Shown here one piece after another: positions 47,605 to 57,432 of a stretch of 64,000 bases of DNA. The notes beneath the pieces are model-generated. The model saw nothing but the letters and a program-made list of their open reading frames with translations, had not been told where the DNA came from and did not search any database. The stretch comes from Helicobacter heilmannii. Lineage in GTDB: Bacteria; Campylobacterota; Campylobacteria; Campylobacterales; Helicobacteraceae. Where the stretch lies: positions 153,496-217,495 of the forward strand of contig NZ_CDMK01000002.1 in NCBI RefSeq assembly GCF_001283065.1, given 5' to 3'. The position numbers and the translations under genes are program-made. Position 1 is the stretch's first letter, and the number at the start of each line of letters is the position of its first letter.

Positions 47605-47636
47605 TACCGATAGACTCGCCTTAAGGCACCTGCCAA

Positions 47637-48929
47637 CTAGGCACAGCCTAGTTTTTCAAAGACTTCTTTGAGGCGTTTTTCATAGGTGTGTTTTTGACTC
47701 GCCTCTTTAAAGGCGTTTTCTCTAATCTTGACCAGCTCTTCCTTATGTGCCAAGTAATGACGGGTTTTGTGGATGAGGTCTTTAATGTCTTTGTAAAAAA
47801 TCACACTATCGGGTCTAAACAGCAGCTCTAAGTCCTTGTTGTGCGTGGTGATGTAAGCCGCCCCGCTCATGGGCGCGTCAAAATCTCTAAGTTTCATGTT
47901 GACAAAATCTCCCACCCCTACACTCCCACAGCCCAAGACCAATTCACACTGGTTAAAAAATAAATTTGTTTCCTCTAAGGGCAGCCGCCCCCCAAAGCCA
48001 TAGCCATAAGCCCGTACTCTAAACCCTTCCTGTTCTAGGGCTTTAATGATTTCCCCTCTAACGCCCACATTAGCACCCACAAAGCCAATGTCATAAATGC
48101 GCTCGACTCCCTCTAAAGGGTGGTAAAACTCTAAACTGCTGGCTAGGGGCATGTAAAAGGCTGGCGTGCCCTCTTGGAGTATCCACCTAACCCGTTCGGG
48201 AGCGGTGCTTAAAGCACAATCGATGAAAGGCAAAATGGCGTGCGTGCCGATGGGCTTGTTTAAATGCCAATCAAAGCGATCGTCCATTTGTAAATTGAGG
48301 ATTTTTAAATCTTTGTAGCGGTGCTTGATTTGTAATAAATCCCTAGGGGTGTAATTCCATCCCCAGCCTTGGATGATGAGTAAATCCGGCTTGGCGTGGG
48401 TGGGGGCGGCATCTAAAATCTCTAAAATCCTTGTGGTGTTGGCGTAAGAATTGGCCTCGCAAATGTGGTAGAAACGATTTGTGCCGTTTTGGTAGCCATA
48501 ATGGAATGTCCCAAAACTTCCATCAGCTTTAGTGAATAAATACAGTTTTTCACACAGCTTTTCTAAATCTTGGATAAACCCGCTCTTGTCTTGGTGCTCG
48601 TCATTGCCCGCAAAGAGTACAAAGGGTTTTCTGGTTTTAAATTTCTCCTTAAAGGCGGCGTTAAATCCCCTTTGCTCTAGCAAGGCTTGCACCTCTTGGG
48701 GCGCGGCTAAGTGTGCATAGTGTTCACACTCTTTGTGATGCGTTTTGACCAAATCGTCGTATAAATCGTTGTAGTCGTAGGCCTTTAGACGCTGGTCGAC
48801 ATATTTCTCTAAATAGGGGTTTAGGTAAAAAAAGCGGTTATGGTAAACCCATGCCAGTGCTTTATAACAGGCGTGCCCTAAAGGTATTTTCTTTAAAGAC
48901 TCCCGAATTTTGGCTTTCAAGGTTGGCAT
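47637..48929 (-). CDS. glycosyltransferase, CgeB-like / GT1-type
   Basis: A 430-residue soluble enzyme. The N-terminal third is helical and specific to this group. The middle has DLLIIQGWGWNYTPRDLL and LNLQMDDRFDWH, and the C-terminal nucleotide-sugar domain contains DIGFVGANVGVRGEIIKALEQ, VNMKLRDFDAPMSGAAYIT and the acidic pocket NKDLELLF. This resembles the Glyco_trans_1_2/CgeB families, used in LPS or surface glycan synthesis. ATG 48929 follows the fliI stop by 11 bases, so it may be read through from fliI. The sugar and acceptor are unknown. Confidence 0.75.
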   Translation of the reverse strand: MPTLKAKIRESLKKIPLGHACYKALAWVYHNRFFYLNPYLEKYVDQRLKAYDYNDLYDDLVKTHHKECEHYAHLAAPQEVQALLEQRGFNAAFKEKFKTRKPFVLFAGNDEHQDKSGFIQDLEKLCEKLYLFTKADGSFGTFHYGYQNGTNRFYHICEANSYANTTRILEILDAAPTHAKPDLLIIQGWGWNYTPRDLLQIKHRYKDLKILNLQMDDRFDWHLNKPIGTHAILPFIDCALSTAPERVRWILQEGTPAFYMPLASSLEFYHPLEGVERIYDIGFVGANVGVRGEIIKALEQEGFRVRAYGYGFGGRLPLEETNLFFNQCELVLGCGSVGVGDFVNMKLRDFDAPMSGAAYITTHNKDLELLFRPDSVIFYKDIKDLIHKTRHYLAHKEELVKIRENAFKEASQKHTYEKRLKEVFEKLGCA

Positions 48930-48940
48930 TTTCGACTCTT

Positions 48941-50251
48941 TTAAGGGGCTTGCACAATTTCTTGCAACATCTGCACGCTCTCTTGGCTAGAGATGATCTC
49001 TTCCTCCTCTTGGGCTAAAAATGCATCCATGGCGCTTTTTTTATCCATCGCCTCGTCTAATTCCTCATCAAAACCTCTTTGGTAAGATCCGATGCGAATC
49101 AGCACTTCATTTTCTTTGAGCATGGCATAAAGTTTACGGAATTTGCGGGCCGCGAGCATGTGCTCGTGGCTGCTCACCTCTTTACTCACCCTTGAAGCGG
49201 AGTTTAAAATATTGATGGGCGGGTAAATGCCATGGTCGGTCAGCTCTCGACTAAGCACGATGTGCCCGTCTAAAATGCTGCGGCTTTGGTCGGCAATCGG
49301 ATCGCTCAAGTCATCGCCCTCCACAAGCACGGTAAAAAAGGCGGTGATGCTCCCCTTGTTTTGCTCCTTGCCCGCGCGCTCCATCAGCTGGGGCAAGAGG
49401 GTTAGGCTAGAGGGGGGGTAGCCCTTGCTGGTGGGTGGCTCACCAAGGGCTAACCCGATCTCTCTTTGTGCCATCGCAAAGCGCGTTACAGAGTCCATCA
49501 TAAAGAGCACATCATGCCCTTGGTTTTTAAAGTACTCGGCCACGCTCATGGCGCAAAAAGCCCCATATTTACGCATCAAAGGCGCGTCATCGCTCGTGGC
49601 GACCACTAACACGGTGTTGTCTAAATTGCCTTGTAAATTTTTGTGGATAAACTCAGGGATCTCCCGCCCCCTCTCCCCAATGAGGGCGATCACCTTAATC
49701 TGCGCTTCGCACCCCCTAACGATCATCCCCATTAAAGTGCTTTTACCCACCCCACTGCCCGCAAAAATGCCTAATTTCTGCCCCTTGCCGCAGGTGAGCA
49801 AGCCGTCAATGCTTTTGACCCCCACGCTAAAAGGCTCGTCAATGATCCCCCGATCTAAGGGCTTGATAGGCGCAACCATCACAGGCGCATAGGCACTAGC
49901 CCTAACATATCCTAAACCATCTAGGGGGTTGCCAAGAGGATCGAGCACGCGCCCTAAGAGCCCCTCGCCCACAGGAAAGCTTAAGCCTGCGCGCATAAAC
50001 AGCACCCGATCGCCCACTCTGCACCCCTCCACAAAGGAAAAAGGCGTGAAGCCAAATTGCTCTTTTTCCACCACCACGACCATGCCAAGACACTCTGAGC
50101 CATCCGCCTTTTGCACCTGCACCACATCGCCCACAGAGGGTAAAAATCCGCTCACAAAGACCATGTTTGGCAAAATTTTCACCACCACGCCATAGCGGGG
50201 GGATAGGTCTCTTGGGTGTTGCAACTTTGCCCGCAAGACTTCTAGGGACAT
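48941..50251 (-). CDS. fliI: flagellum-specific ATPase FliI
   Basis: A 436-residue F1-like ATPase that powers flagellar type III export. Landmarks are Walker A GIFAGSGVGKSTLMGMI, the ALIGERGREIPEF segment, Walker B DVLFMMDSVTRFAMAQREIGLALGEPP, and DHGIYPPINIL. ATG 50251 has AGGAG upstream. It stands apart from the fliA/fliM/fliY block, and is followed by glycosyltransferase genes rather than other flagellar genes. Confidence 0.96.
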   Translation of the reverse strand: MSLEVLRAKLQHPRDLSPRYGVVVKILPNMVFVSGFLPSVGDVVQVQKADGSECLGMVVVVEKEQFGFTPFSFVEGCRVGDRVLFMRAGLSFPVGEGLLGRVLDPLGNPLDGLGYVRASAYAPVMVAPIKPLDRGIIDEPFSVGVKSIDGLLTCGKGQKLGIFAGSGVGKSTLMGMIVRGCEAQIKVIALIGERGREIPEFIHKNLQGNLDNTVLVVATSDDAPLMRKYGAFCAMSVAEYFKNQGHDVLFMMDSVTRFAMAQREIGLALGEPPTSKGYPPSSLTLLPQLMERAGKEQNKGSITAFFTVLVEGDDLSDPIADQSRSILDGHIVLSRELTDHGIYPPINILNSASRVSKEVSSHEHMLAARKFRKLYAMLKENEVLIRIGSYQRGFDEELDEAMDKKSAMDAFLAQEEEEIISSQESVQMLQEIVQAP

Positions 50252-50307
50252 GAAAACTCCTGCTTAATTTTAGATTAACACACCTTTGGGTAAAATGCAA
50301 GGTTTAT

Positions 50308-50313
50308 TATACT
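50308..50313 (+). promoter_or_regulatory. -10 of the tig-clpP-def-comM-cadA operon
   Basis: TATACT, 24 bases before the tig ATG. A TAAAAT at 50291-50296 is an alternative. The ribosome-binding site AAGGAG (50328-50333) follows. Confidence 0.45.
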
Positions 50314-50337
50314 TTAATTAGACCCTAAGGAGTTTAT

Positions 50338-51648
50338 ATGGATTTAACGACCAAGAGGCTCGATAGCGCCAACGCGTCTATCAGTGCCAAACCTTCGGTG
50401 CAGGATTTCGAAAAGAAGTCCCACAGCATCGCTCAAAAAATTGCCAAAAACACCAAGTTAGACGGGTTTAGAAAAGGTAAAGTCCCCCTAGACATCATCA
50501 AGCAGCGCTACCAAGGCCACATCCAACAAGAGAGCGAAAAAGAGCTGCTGGATGCGATTTTGCAAGAGGGCAGCAAGGCGCTGGAGATCACCCCACAGGA
50601 CATGATCGGCAACCCCACCGTCCGCAAGTTTGACAAACAAGCCGAACATTTTGACATTGAAATCAACATTGGGCTACGCCCCCAAATTGACCTTTCAGGG
50701 GTGTTAGAGTGTGTGCCCAGTTTCTCCTTAGAGGAAGTCCAAGAGAGCGCGATTGAGGAGCGCTTGCGACATTTAGCCAAAGAGAGGGCGACTTTTACAG
50801 ACGCGCCCGAGGACAAGGCGGCGGCTAATGGCGATGGCGTGATTTTTGACTTTGAGGGCTTATTAGACAACCAACCCTTTGAAGGCAACCGGGCACAGAA
50901 CTTCGCCCTTGTCGTGGGCGAGGGGCGGCTGCTACCCAGCTTTGAAAAGCAATTAGTGGGCATGAAAATGGGCGATGAAAAGTATTTTTCGGTAACCTTC
51001 CCCAAGGACTACGCCAATGCCACGCTTGCGGATAAAGAGGTGTCTTTCCATGTGAAGTTGCATAAAATCCAACTACGCCAAATTCCCGAGATCGACGAGG
51101 CCTTTGTCAAAATGGTTTTAAACCAAGAAAAAGAACCCACGCTAGAAATGTTGAAAGAGCGGGTGAAAGACCAACTTTTCTTAGAGGCAAAAACTAAACT
51201 TTACAACCAACAGCTCAAGGAAACTTTAATCGATAAGTTAGACAAAAACCTCGCTTTTGATTTGCCCGAAACCATCATTGAGCAAGAAATGGATTTAGCC
51301 TTCCGCCAATCCTTGCAAAACATGAAACCCGAAGAGATCAAAGAGTTGCAAGACGACCCCAAAAAAGTCCAAAAAAAAAGGGATAGCTTTAGAGAGCAAG
51401 CCCGCCGCAGCGTGAAAGTAACCTTCATCATCGATGCGCTTGCCAAACAAGAGAACATCCAAGTAGCGGATAATGAGGTGTACCAAGCCATTTACTACGA
51501 GGCGATGATGGCCAATCAAAACCCCCAACAATTGCTAGAGGTTTACCAACGAAACAACATGCTCCCCGCCGTGAAAATGGCCATGGTCGAAGATAAAGTT
51601 TTGACTTTCTTGCTAGATAAACAACTCCCCCAAGAGACAAACGCATGA
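50338..51648 (+). CDS. tig: trigger factor (ribosome-associated chaperone/PPIase)
   Basis: A 436-residue chaperone that binds nascent chains at the ribosomal exit. The N-terminal ribosome-binding domain carries [16 protein letters not shown], the trigger-factor signature. The FKBP-type PPIase domain ([18 protein letters not shown] to [11 protein letters not shown]) is in the middle, and a helical C-terminal arm rich in Glu/Lys/Gln follows. ATG 50338 has AAGGAG. Its stop overlaps clpP by four bases, so tig-clpP-def-comM-cadA form one tightly packed unit as in H. pylori. Confidence 0.96.
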   Translation: MDLTTKRLDSANASISAKPSVQDFEKKSHSIAQKIAKNTKLDGFRKGKVPLDIIKQRYQGHIQQESEKELLDAILQEGSKALEITPQDMIGNPTVRKFDKQAEHFDIEINIGLRPQIDLSGVLECVPSFSLEEVQESAIEERLRHLAKERATFTDAPEDKAAANGDGVIFDFEGLLDNQPFEGNRAQNFALVVGEGRLLPSFEKQLVGMKMGDEKYFSVTFPKDYANATLADKEVSFHVKLHKIQLRQIPEIDEAFVKMVLNQEKEPTLEMLKERVKDQLFLEAKTKLYNQQLKETLIDKLDKNLAFDLPETIIEQEMDLAFRQSLQNMKPEEIKELQDDPKKVQKKRDSFREQARRSVKVTFIIDALAKQENIQVADNEVYQAIYYEAMMANQNPQQLLEVYQRNNMLPAVKMAMVEDKVLTFLLDKQLPQETNA

Positions 51649-52238
51649 ATTATGTCCCCTTTGTCATTGAGAAAACTGGGCGGGGGGAGCGCAGTTACGA
51701 CATTTACTCCCGCCTACTCAAAGATCGCATCGTGCTCTTAAGTGGCGAGATCAATGACGCGGTGGCAGCTGCCATTGTGGCGCAACTCTTGTTCTTAGAG
51801 GCAGAAGACCCCGAAAAGGACATCAATTTATACATCAACTCCCCTGGGGGCTCTGTGACCAGCGGACTTAGCATTTACGACACCATGAACTACATCCACC
51901 CGGACATCTGCACCATCTGCGTGGGGCAAGCTGCGTCTATGGGAGCGTTTTTACTCAGTTGCGGCACGAAGGGCAAGCGCTTTTCTCTGCCCCACTCAAG
52001 GATCATGATCCACCAGCCCATCGGCGGTACCCAGGGGCAGGCCTCCACCCTCGCCATTTACACCAAAGAAATTTTGCGCCTTAAAGCTGAGCTCAACCAA
52101 ATCATGGCCACCAACACGGGCCAACCCCTAGAAAAAATCGAGCAAGACAGCGATCGCGACTTCTTCATGGGTGCAAAAGAAGCGAAAGATTATGGCTTGA
52201 TCGATGCCGTGCTCAATAAAAGCCAAAAGCAAGGCTAA
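51645..52238 (+). CDS. clpP: ATP-dependent Clp protease proteolytic subunit ClpP
   Basis: Serine peptidase that forms the double-ring chamber used by ClpX or ClpA. The 197 residues contain the catalytic serine in [15 protein letters not shown], histidine in [11 protein letters not shown] and aspartate in [16 protein letters not shown] 51645 overlaps the tig stop (ATGA), and its TAA overlaps the ATG of def by one base. Confidence 0.97.
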   Translation: MNYVPFVIEKTGRGERSYDIYSRLLKDRIVLLSGEINDAVAAAIVAQLLFLEAEDPEKDINLYINSPGGSVTSGLSIYDTMNYIHPDICTICVGQAASMGAFLLSCGTKGKRFSLPHSRIMIHQPIGGTQGQASTLAIYTKEILRLKAELNQIMATNTGQPLEKIEQDSDRDFFMGAKEAKDYGLIDAVLNKSQKQG

Positions 52239-52753
52239 TGGCTCTTTTGGAGTTGGTGCGCTACCCGGACAAACGCTTAAGAAAACGCTCGCAAGAGGTC
52301 GTGGCCTTTGATAGTGCCCTGCACCAGCTTTTAGATGACATGCACGAAACCATGCTCGCCAATAAGGGTATTGGGCTAGCGGCGATCCAAGTGGGCGTGC
52401 CTAAAAGAGTCTTGCTCGTGCATTTACCCAGAGAGGACGACACCCAAGTGCCCGAGGATTGTTTAGAGATCATCAACCCGACTTTAATGCAAACAGAGGG
52501 GGAAATTTTGTGGAAAGAAGGGTGCTTATCTGTGCCTGAGTTTTACGAGGAAGTGCTGCGCTACGCTAATATCACGCTAGGCTATCAAGACCGCTTTGGC
52601 AACGCTAGGGTGTTGCAAGCGGGCGAGCTTTTAAGTGTGGCGATCCAACACGAAATGGACCACTTAAATGGGGTCTTGTTCGTGGATAAATTGTCGCTGT
52701 TGAAACGCAAAAAATTTGAAAAGGAATTTAAGAGAAACCTAAAGAGTCCGTAA
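52238..52753 (+). CDS. def: peptide deformylase
   Basis: Removes the formyl group from nascent protein N-termini. The 171 residues have the three metal-site motifs: [19 protein letters not shown] with the cysteine ligand, and QHEMDHLNG with two histidines and the catalytic glutamate. It is coupled to clpP and comM by TAATG overlaps on both sides. Its place beside tig, the other first-acting nascent-chain factor, fits the operon theme. Confidence 0.97.
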   Translation: MALLELVRYPDKRLRKRSQEVVAFDSALHQLLDDMHETMLANKGIGLAAIQVGVPKRVLLVHLPREDDTQVPEDCLEIINPTLMQTEGEILWKEGCLSVPEFYEEVLRYANITLGYQDRFGNARVLQAGELLSVAIQHEMDHLNGVLFVDKLSLLKRKKFEKEFKRNLKSP

Positions 52754-54276
52754 TGGAAACACAAGTTGTCAATGCGCTTTACTGCGCCACAATGGCGGGG
52801 GCGAGTGCCCAAATCGTGGAAGTGGAAGCCACCTTCACCCGTGCTCTGCCTGCCTTTGTGATCTCAGGGCTTGCCAACAACGCCATCCAAGAGTCCAAAC
52901 AGCGGGTGCAATCTGCTCTGCAAAACAATGGTTTCACCTTCCCCCCTTTAAAGATCACCATCAATTTATCCCCCGCTGACTTACCCAAAAGTGGGAGTCA
53001 TTTTGACTTGCCCATGGCGCTGCTTGTGGCCTTGCAAAAGCAACCTTTAGAGAGTAAGTGGTTTGCCTTTGGTGAGTTGGGGTTAGATGGGCGGATCAAA
53101 CACAACGAGGCGATCTTTCCCATGCTCTTAGACATCGCGCTGCAAGAGCCCGGCGCGCATGTGATTGTGCCCGCTCTTGGCAAAGAGCTTTTTAGCCTGA
53201 TCCCCAATTTGCATTTGTACTTTGTGGCAAACTTGCAAGAAGCTTTGCAGGTGCTAAGAAACCCCGCCGCCATCCCCACAAGACCCCCTTTAAATCTACC
53301 CTTTGCCAGCTTAGAGCTAGGAGGAGAGCACTACTACTACTGCACGGATTTTGCCCTAGACTTTAAAGAGGTTAGGGGGCAAGAGGTGGCTAAAGAAGCG
53401 GCTTTGATTGCGGCAGCGGGGATGCATAATGTGCTGTTTGAGGGCAGTCCGGGCTGTGGCAAGAGCATGATCGCTAAACGCTTGCGCTATATTTTGCCCC
53501 CAAGTACCCTAACCGAAATGATCGAGGCGGTGAAGTTAAATATCTTGAACGGACAGGAGGGCAACTACAGCCCGCTAAGAAGTTTTAGAAACCCGCATCA
53601 AAGCGCGTCTAAAGCCAGCATTCTAGGCTCGACGCATGGCAATGTGCCTAGCCCGGGCGAGATCGCGCTTGCGCACAATGGGGTGTTGTTTTTTGACGAG
53701 TTGCCCCACTTTAAGAGGGAGGTTTTAGAGGGCCTAAGAGAACCGATGGAGAACAATAAATTAGTCATCTCAAGGGTGCATAGCAAGATCGAGTATCACA
53801 CTTCGTTTTTGTTCGTGGGGGCGATGAACCCCTGTCCTTGTGGGAATTTAATGGACCCTTCTAAGGTGTGTCGCTGCCAAGAAAGGGAAATTTTAGCCTA
53901 TAAAAACCGCCTGAGCGCGCCCTTGATGGATCGCATAGACTTGTTCGTGCAAATGGCTTTGGTGCATGAGGATGCCAAAAGCACTCAAGACTCTAAGGCG
54001 ATGCACGAGCAGGTGCTCGAAGCCTTTAAAAGGCAGAAAATGCGCGGACAAGAAGTGCTCAATGGCAAATTGCAAGAGAGCGACATCACCACCTTTTGTC
54101 CGCTCGAGCCTGAAGCAGCGCATTTATTAGAGCAAGCCACCCTGCGCTTTGGCTTGTCCGAGCGGGCAGTGAGTAAGAGTAAAAAAGTCGCGCGCAGCGT
54201 GGCGGATTTAGCGGGCTGTGAAGCGATCCATAAAACACATATGTTAAAAGCATTGCAATTTAGAAAAGTGGAGTGA
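52753..54276 (+). CDS. comM: Mg-chelatase-like AAA+ protein ComM (YifB)
   Basis: A 507-residue protein of the ComM/YifB family, which drives branch migration during natural transformation in other bacteria. It has an N-terminal Lon-like domain ([27 protein letters not shown]-like [13 protein letters not shown]), and an AAA+ core with Walker [17 protein letters not shown] and Walker [23 protein letters not shown]. It also has a zinc-type cysteine pattern in AMNPCPCG with VCRCQ, and a C-terminal helical lid. ATG 52753 overlaps the def stop. Confidence 0.93.
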   Translation: METQVVNALYCATMAGASAQIVEVEATFTRALPAFVISGLANNAIQESKQRVQSALQNNGFTFPPLKITINLSPADLPKSGSHFDLPMALLVALQKQPLESKWFAFGELGLDGRIKHNEAIFPMLLDIALQEPGAHVIVPALGKELFSLIPNLHLYFVANLQEALQVLRNPAAIPTRPPLNLPFASLELGGEHYYYCTDFALDFKEVRGQEVAKEAALIAAAGMHNVLFEGSPGCGKSMIAKRLRYILPPSTLTEMIEAVKLNILNGQEGNYSPLRSFRNPHQSASKASILGSTHGNVPSPGEIALAHNGVLFFDELPHFKREVLEGLREPMENNKLVISRVHSKIEYHTSFLFVGAMNPCPCGNLMDPSKVCRCQEREILAYKNRLSAPLMDRIDLFVQMALVHEDAKSTQDSKAMHEQVLEAFKRQKMRGQEVLNGKLQESDITTFCPLEPEAAHLLEQATLRFGLSERAVSKSKKVARSVADLAGCEAIHKTHMLKALQFRKVE

Positions 54277-54278
54277 AT

Positions 54279-56330
54279 ATGCAAAAATATTACTTCAAGG
54301 GGTTAGATTGCCCCGATTGTGCCAATAAATTAGAGGCAGAGCTCAACAAACAAAGCTATGTCAAGGCGGCCCAGGTGTCTTTCAACACGAACACCTTATA
54401 TGTCGATTGCCAAGACTTTTCTAAGGTTTTAGAGCTCATCAAACGGCTAGAGCCGGAGATGGAGATTTTGCAAGAGGAGGCTGAGGAGGACGCGCCCTTG
54501 AGCGTGTATCCCTTGCTCTCTTGCATTGTGTTGTTTGTGCTGTCTGTGGGGGTGTTGCACTTTGCAACAAGCCCGCTTTTAAGGGGTTTGAGTTACGCTC
54601 TTTTGGCAGGGGTGTATCTCTTTGCGGGCAAGGATGTGTTCTTAGGGGCGTTTAACAGTCTAAAGAATAAACGCTTTTTTGATGAGAACACGCTGATGCT
54701 CAGTGCCACCATCGCCGCCTTTTGTGTGGGGGCGTATGAAGAATCCGTATCCGTGATGGTTTTTTTCTCTGCTGGGGAGTTCTTGCAAAAATTAGCCATC
54801 AAACGGTCTAAAAAATCTCTGCATGCTCTGTTGGATGTCGCCCCCAATTTTGCCTTCATTAAGGGGGTCAATGGACTTACAGAAGTGCACCCTGAAGAGC
54901 TGAAAGTCGGGGACATTGTGGTGGTACAAGTGGGGGAGAAAATCCCCACTGATGGCGTGGTGCTAAGCGGCGAGAGTTTATTGGATCAAAAACCTTTAAC
55001 CGGTGAGTCGATTCCCGTGAATGTACGCGAAAATAGCCCCGTTTTGGGCGGGAGCATTAATTTAAAGGCCGTACTGGAAGTGCAGGTGAGCAAGACCTAT
55101 AGCGACTCTTCGGTGGCCAAGATTGTGGATTTGGTGAACAACGCCGTGAGTCAAAAGTCAGAAACTGAAAAATTCATCACCACCTTTGCCAAATACTATA
55201 CCCCAGCTGTGTTTTTCATTGCCCTAGGCATCGCCACCCTCCCCCCGCTTCTAGGGCATGGCAGCTTTAGCGAGTGGGTGTATCGTGGACTCATTGCCTT
55301 AATGGTGTCTTGCCCTTGTGCACTAGTGATCTCGATCCCGCTGGGCTACTTTGGGGGGGTTGGGGCAGCAAGTCGGCTAGGCATCCTCATTAAAAGCGTG
55401 CATACCCTAGAAACGCTCACCAAGGTGAAAAACATTGCCTTTGATAAAACGGGAACATTGAGCAAGGGGGAATTTGAGGTCATAGAGGTGGTGAACCAAC
55501 CAGAGTTTAGCCAAGAGGATGTACTGCGCTTTGCCAGCTGTGCACAGATTCTCTCCACCCACCCCATCGCTAAGTCCATCCAAAAGGCCTGCCAAAACCT
55601 CTGTGAGCACAATATCCAAGAGTTTAACGAGATCGGAGGCATGGGCGTGCAAGCCAAGTGCCATGCCAATTTAATCGTGGCGGGCAATGACCAAATCCTA
55701 CACAAATACGACATCCCCCACCCTCGTTGTTCTTTAGAGGGGACGATCGTGCATGTGGCGACCAATGGGACATATGTCGGCTACATTGTGGTTGCCGACT
55801 CGCTCAAAGAGGACGCGAAAAAGAGCTTAAAGGCACTGAAAAAAGAGGGATTAGAGCATTTTTGTATCCTAAGCGGGGATAACGAACACGCCACAAAGAG
55901 CGTGGCTAAAGAGCTGGATTGCAGCTACCGTGCGGGACTCTTGCCCGAACAAAAGAGCCAAGCCTTTGAGGGCTTTAAGGCTACACATGGAGGGCTTAGT
56001 GCCTTTGTAGGGGATGGGATCAACGATGCTCCTACCTTAGCGATGGCGGATGTGGGCGTGGGGATGGGCAGTGCGAGCCAAGTGAGCAAAGAGAGTGCGG
56101 ACATTGTCATCACCAACAACGCCTTAAGCTCCATTGTGCAGGTTTTTAAGATTGCACACAAGACCCGGCGCATTGTGATTGAAAACATTGTGTTTGCTCT
56201 GGGGGTAAAGGCGTTGTTCTTGGTATTGGGGGTTGCCGGGGAGGCGAGCCTTTGGGAGGCGGTTTTTGGGGATGTGGGTGTAACTTTGATTGCCCTAGCA
56301 AATTCTATGCGCACGATGCGCATTAGGTAA
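54279..56330 (+). CDS. cadA: heavy-metal P1B-type ATPase (CadA-like, Cd/Zn/Co efflux)
   Basis: A 683-residue metal-exporting ATPase. It has an N-terminal metal-binding domain with [15 protein letters not shown], about eight membrane helices, the transport motif [19 protein letters not shown], phosphorylation site [11 protein letters not shown], nucleotide-binding HP pair in [10 protein letters not shown], and hinge [19 protein letters not shown] with the Zn/Cd-type surroundings, and operon place after comM, match H. pylori CadA. ATG 54279 is used because the N-terminus then starts [14 protein letters not shown]; an in-frame GTG at 54273 lies inside the comM end. Confidence 0.93.
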   Translation: MQKYYFKGLDCPDCANKLEAELNKQSYVKAAQVSFNTNTLYVDCQDFSKVLELIKRLEPEMEILQEEAEEDAPLSVYPLLSCIVLFVLSVGVLHFATSPLLRGLSYALLAGVYLFAGKDVFLGAFNSLKNKRFFDENTLMLSATIAAFCVGAYEESVSVMVFFSAGEFLQKLAIKRSKKSLHALLDVAPNFAFIKGVNGLTEVHPEELKVGDIVVVQVGEKIPTDGVVLSGESLLDQKPLTGESIPVNVRENSPVLGGSINLKAVLEVQVSKTYSDSSVAKIVDLVNNAVSQKSETEKFITTFAKYYTPAVFFIALGIATLPPLLGHGSFSEWVYRGLIALMVSCPCALVISIPLGYFGGVGAASRLGILIKSVHTLETLTKVKNIAFDKTGTLSKGEFEVIEVVNQPEFSQEDVLRFASCAQILSTHPIAKSIQKACQNLCEHNIQEFNEIGGMGVQAKCHANLIVAGNDQILHKYDIPHPRCSLEGTIVHVATNGTYVGYIVVADSLKEDAKKSLKALKKEGLEHFCILSGDNEHATKSVAKELDCSYRAGLLPEQKSQAFEGFKATHGGLSAFVGDGINDAPTLAMADVGVGMGSASQVSKESADIVITNNALSSIVQVFKIAHKTRRIVIENIVFALGVKALFLVLGVAGEASLWEAVFGDVGVTLIALANSMRTMRIR

Positions 56331-56385
56331 TTGTTAGGTTTTCAGGACTAAAATAGGAGCCTATTATTTTTATAAAAGGACGCTT

Positions 56386-56856
56386 ATGAAATTGTTACGC
56401 TTAGTTGCCATGTCTGGAGTACTTTTTGCCGCACTCAACGCCCAAACGATCGGGCTCAATGTCTTCCCTGAATACCAAAGCAAACCCGATCAAGAAATGC
56501 TCGACATGGCGGGTAAAGTGGAGGCCAAAAAGATGATCATCTATTTGAGCGAAATGAAAAACCGCTACAACAAAATGACCCCCAAGCATAAGGCCGAGTT
56601 CCAAAAACACTTCCAAGATGTGTTGGCTAAAAACATTTCAAAGCTCAGCCCCTCTCAGCGCAGAAAAGAGCTTAACATGATTGAAGAGGCTTTAGTTAAA
56701 CGAGAGGATAGCATTAAAAATCTAGAGGCCGAGATCCAGGAGGAATACAACTACATGGACCACTGGAAAAAACTCTTGCAGTCCGGTAGTTTTTACGATG
56801 ATTTGCAAAAAAATGGTTTCAGTCTCCCCACCGCTGCAAAGAAAAAACACCGCTGA
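56386..56856 (+). CDS. small secreted protein, function unknown (possibly DUF1104-like)
   Basis: A 156-residue protein with a signal peptide (MKLLRLVAMSGVLFAALNA, about 19 residues). The mature part is fully helical and strongly charged; segments NRYNKMTPKHKAEFQKHFQDVL and KLSPSQRRKELNMIEEAL repeat the pattern of Met/Leu-(S/T)-P followed by an amphipathic helix. Similar secreted proteins in Helicobacter are grouped as DUF1104; I offer that only tentatively. ATG 56386 has AAAAGGA upstream. It has its own short leader after cadA and converges on the YrdC-like gene. Confidence 0.75.
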   Translation: MKLLRLVAMSGVLFAALNAQTIGLNVFPEYQSKPDQEMLDMAGKVEAKKMIIYLSEMKNRYNKMTPKHKAEFQKHFQDVLAKNISKLSPSQRRKELNMIEEALVKREDSIKNLEAEIQEEYNYMDHWKKLLQSGSFYDDLQKNGFSLPTAAKKKHR

Positions 56857-56869
56857 CACACCGTGTCAG

Positions 56870-57325
56870 TCAGCGCAGCCTCCTTTTACGGGCATGCCCC
56901 AGTTTAATGATGCTCGAGGGCTTTCTAGGGCTTAGGCCCCGCTTGTCCTCTATGATTGTGTTTGCTAAGTCTAGGGCAATTTGGGGTTCATAGCCCTGTC
57001 CACTTAAATTCGCTGAAGTGCTAAACACCGCGCCCAACCTTTTTAAAAACACCAACACACTAGGCTCTTGCACCACTCTAAAAGCGCGCCAATCCTCTTT
57101 GTTTTTGTAAATAAAGGTCGCTTTCGCTCGCCGCACTAAGGCGCGTTGCTTTGGCGGCACGCGGGGCAAATCCTTAAAATCCGTGCACACTTGCAAGAGT
57201 CGTTTGTTTTGTGGGCTGTTCTTAGCGGCGTTCAGGCGGTCTTGGTCATGGCTAAAAAAGCCAATGGTCGTATCGCTTTGGGCTAGGATCACACCCGCTT
57301 TTGTACGCAAATCTTGATGTGGCAT
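56870..57325 (-). CDS. Sua5/YciO/YrdC-family protein (short form)
   Basis: A 151-residue member of the family of threonylcarbamoyl-AMP synthases, which make the t6A37 tRNA modification. The nucleotide-site wording is visible: ILAQSDTTIGFFSHD at the start, KRLLQVCTDFKDL, ATFIYKNKEDWRAFRV, and VFSTSANLSGQGYEP. It is short and lacks the C-terminal Sua5 domain, and some conserved basic residues of active TsaC are not obvious. The basic tail GHARKRRLR is typical of Helicobacter versions. Whether it is the cell's TsaC or a paralogue is not clear. Confidence 0.8.
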   Translation of the reverse strand: MPHQDLRTKAGVILAQSDTTIGFFSHDQDRLNAAKNSPQNKRLLQVCTDFKDLPRVPPKQRALVRRAKATFIYKNKEDWRAFRVVQEPSVLVFLKRLGAVFSTSANLSGQGYEPQIALDLANTIIEDKRGLSPRKPSSIIKLGHARKRRLR

Positions 57326-57385
57326 GTTTGTCCTTTATTTAAGCATTTTAACCAAATTAGTGATTTTAAACTTTCAAAGTTTTTA

Positions 57386-57394
57386 TGTTAGAAT
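57386..57394 (+). promoter_or_regulatory. extended -10 of the second chemoreceptor gene
   Basis: TGT-TAGAAT (hexamer 57389-57394), 39 bases before the ATG at 57433, in an A+T-rich stretch. The ribosome-binding site GAGGA follows at 57421-57425. Confidence 0.5.
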
Positions 57395-57432
57395 GCCGTT
57401 TTTATTGACCCCAACTTTGGTGAGGAAGATCC

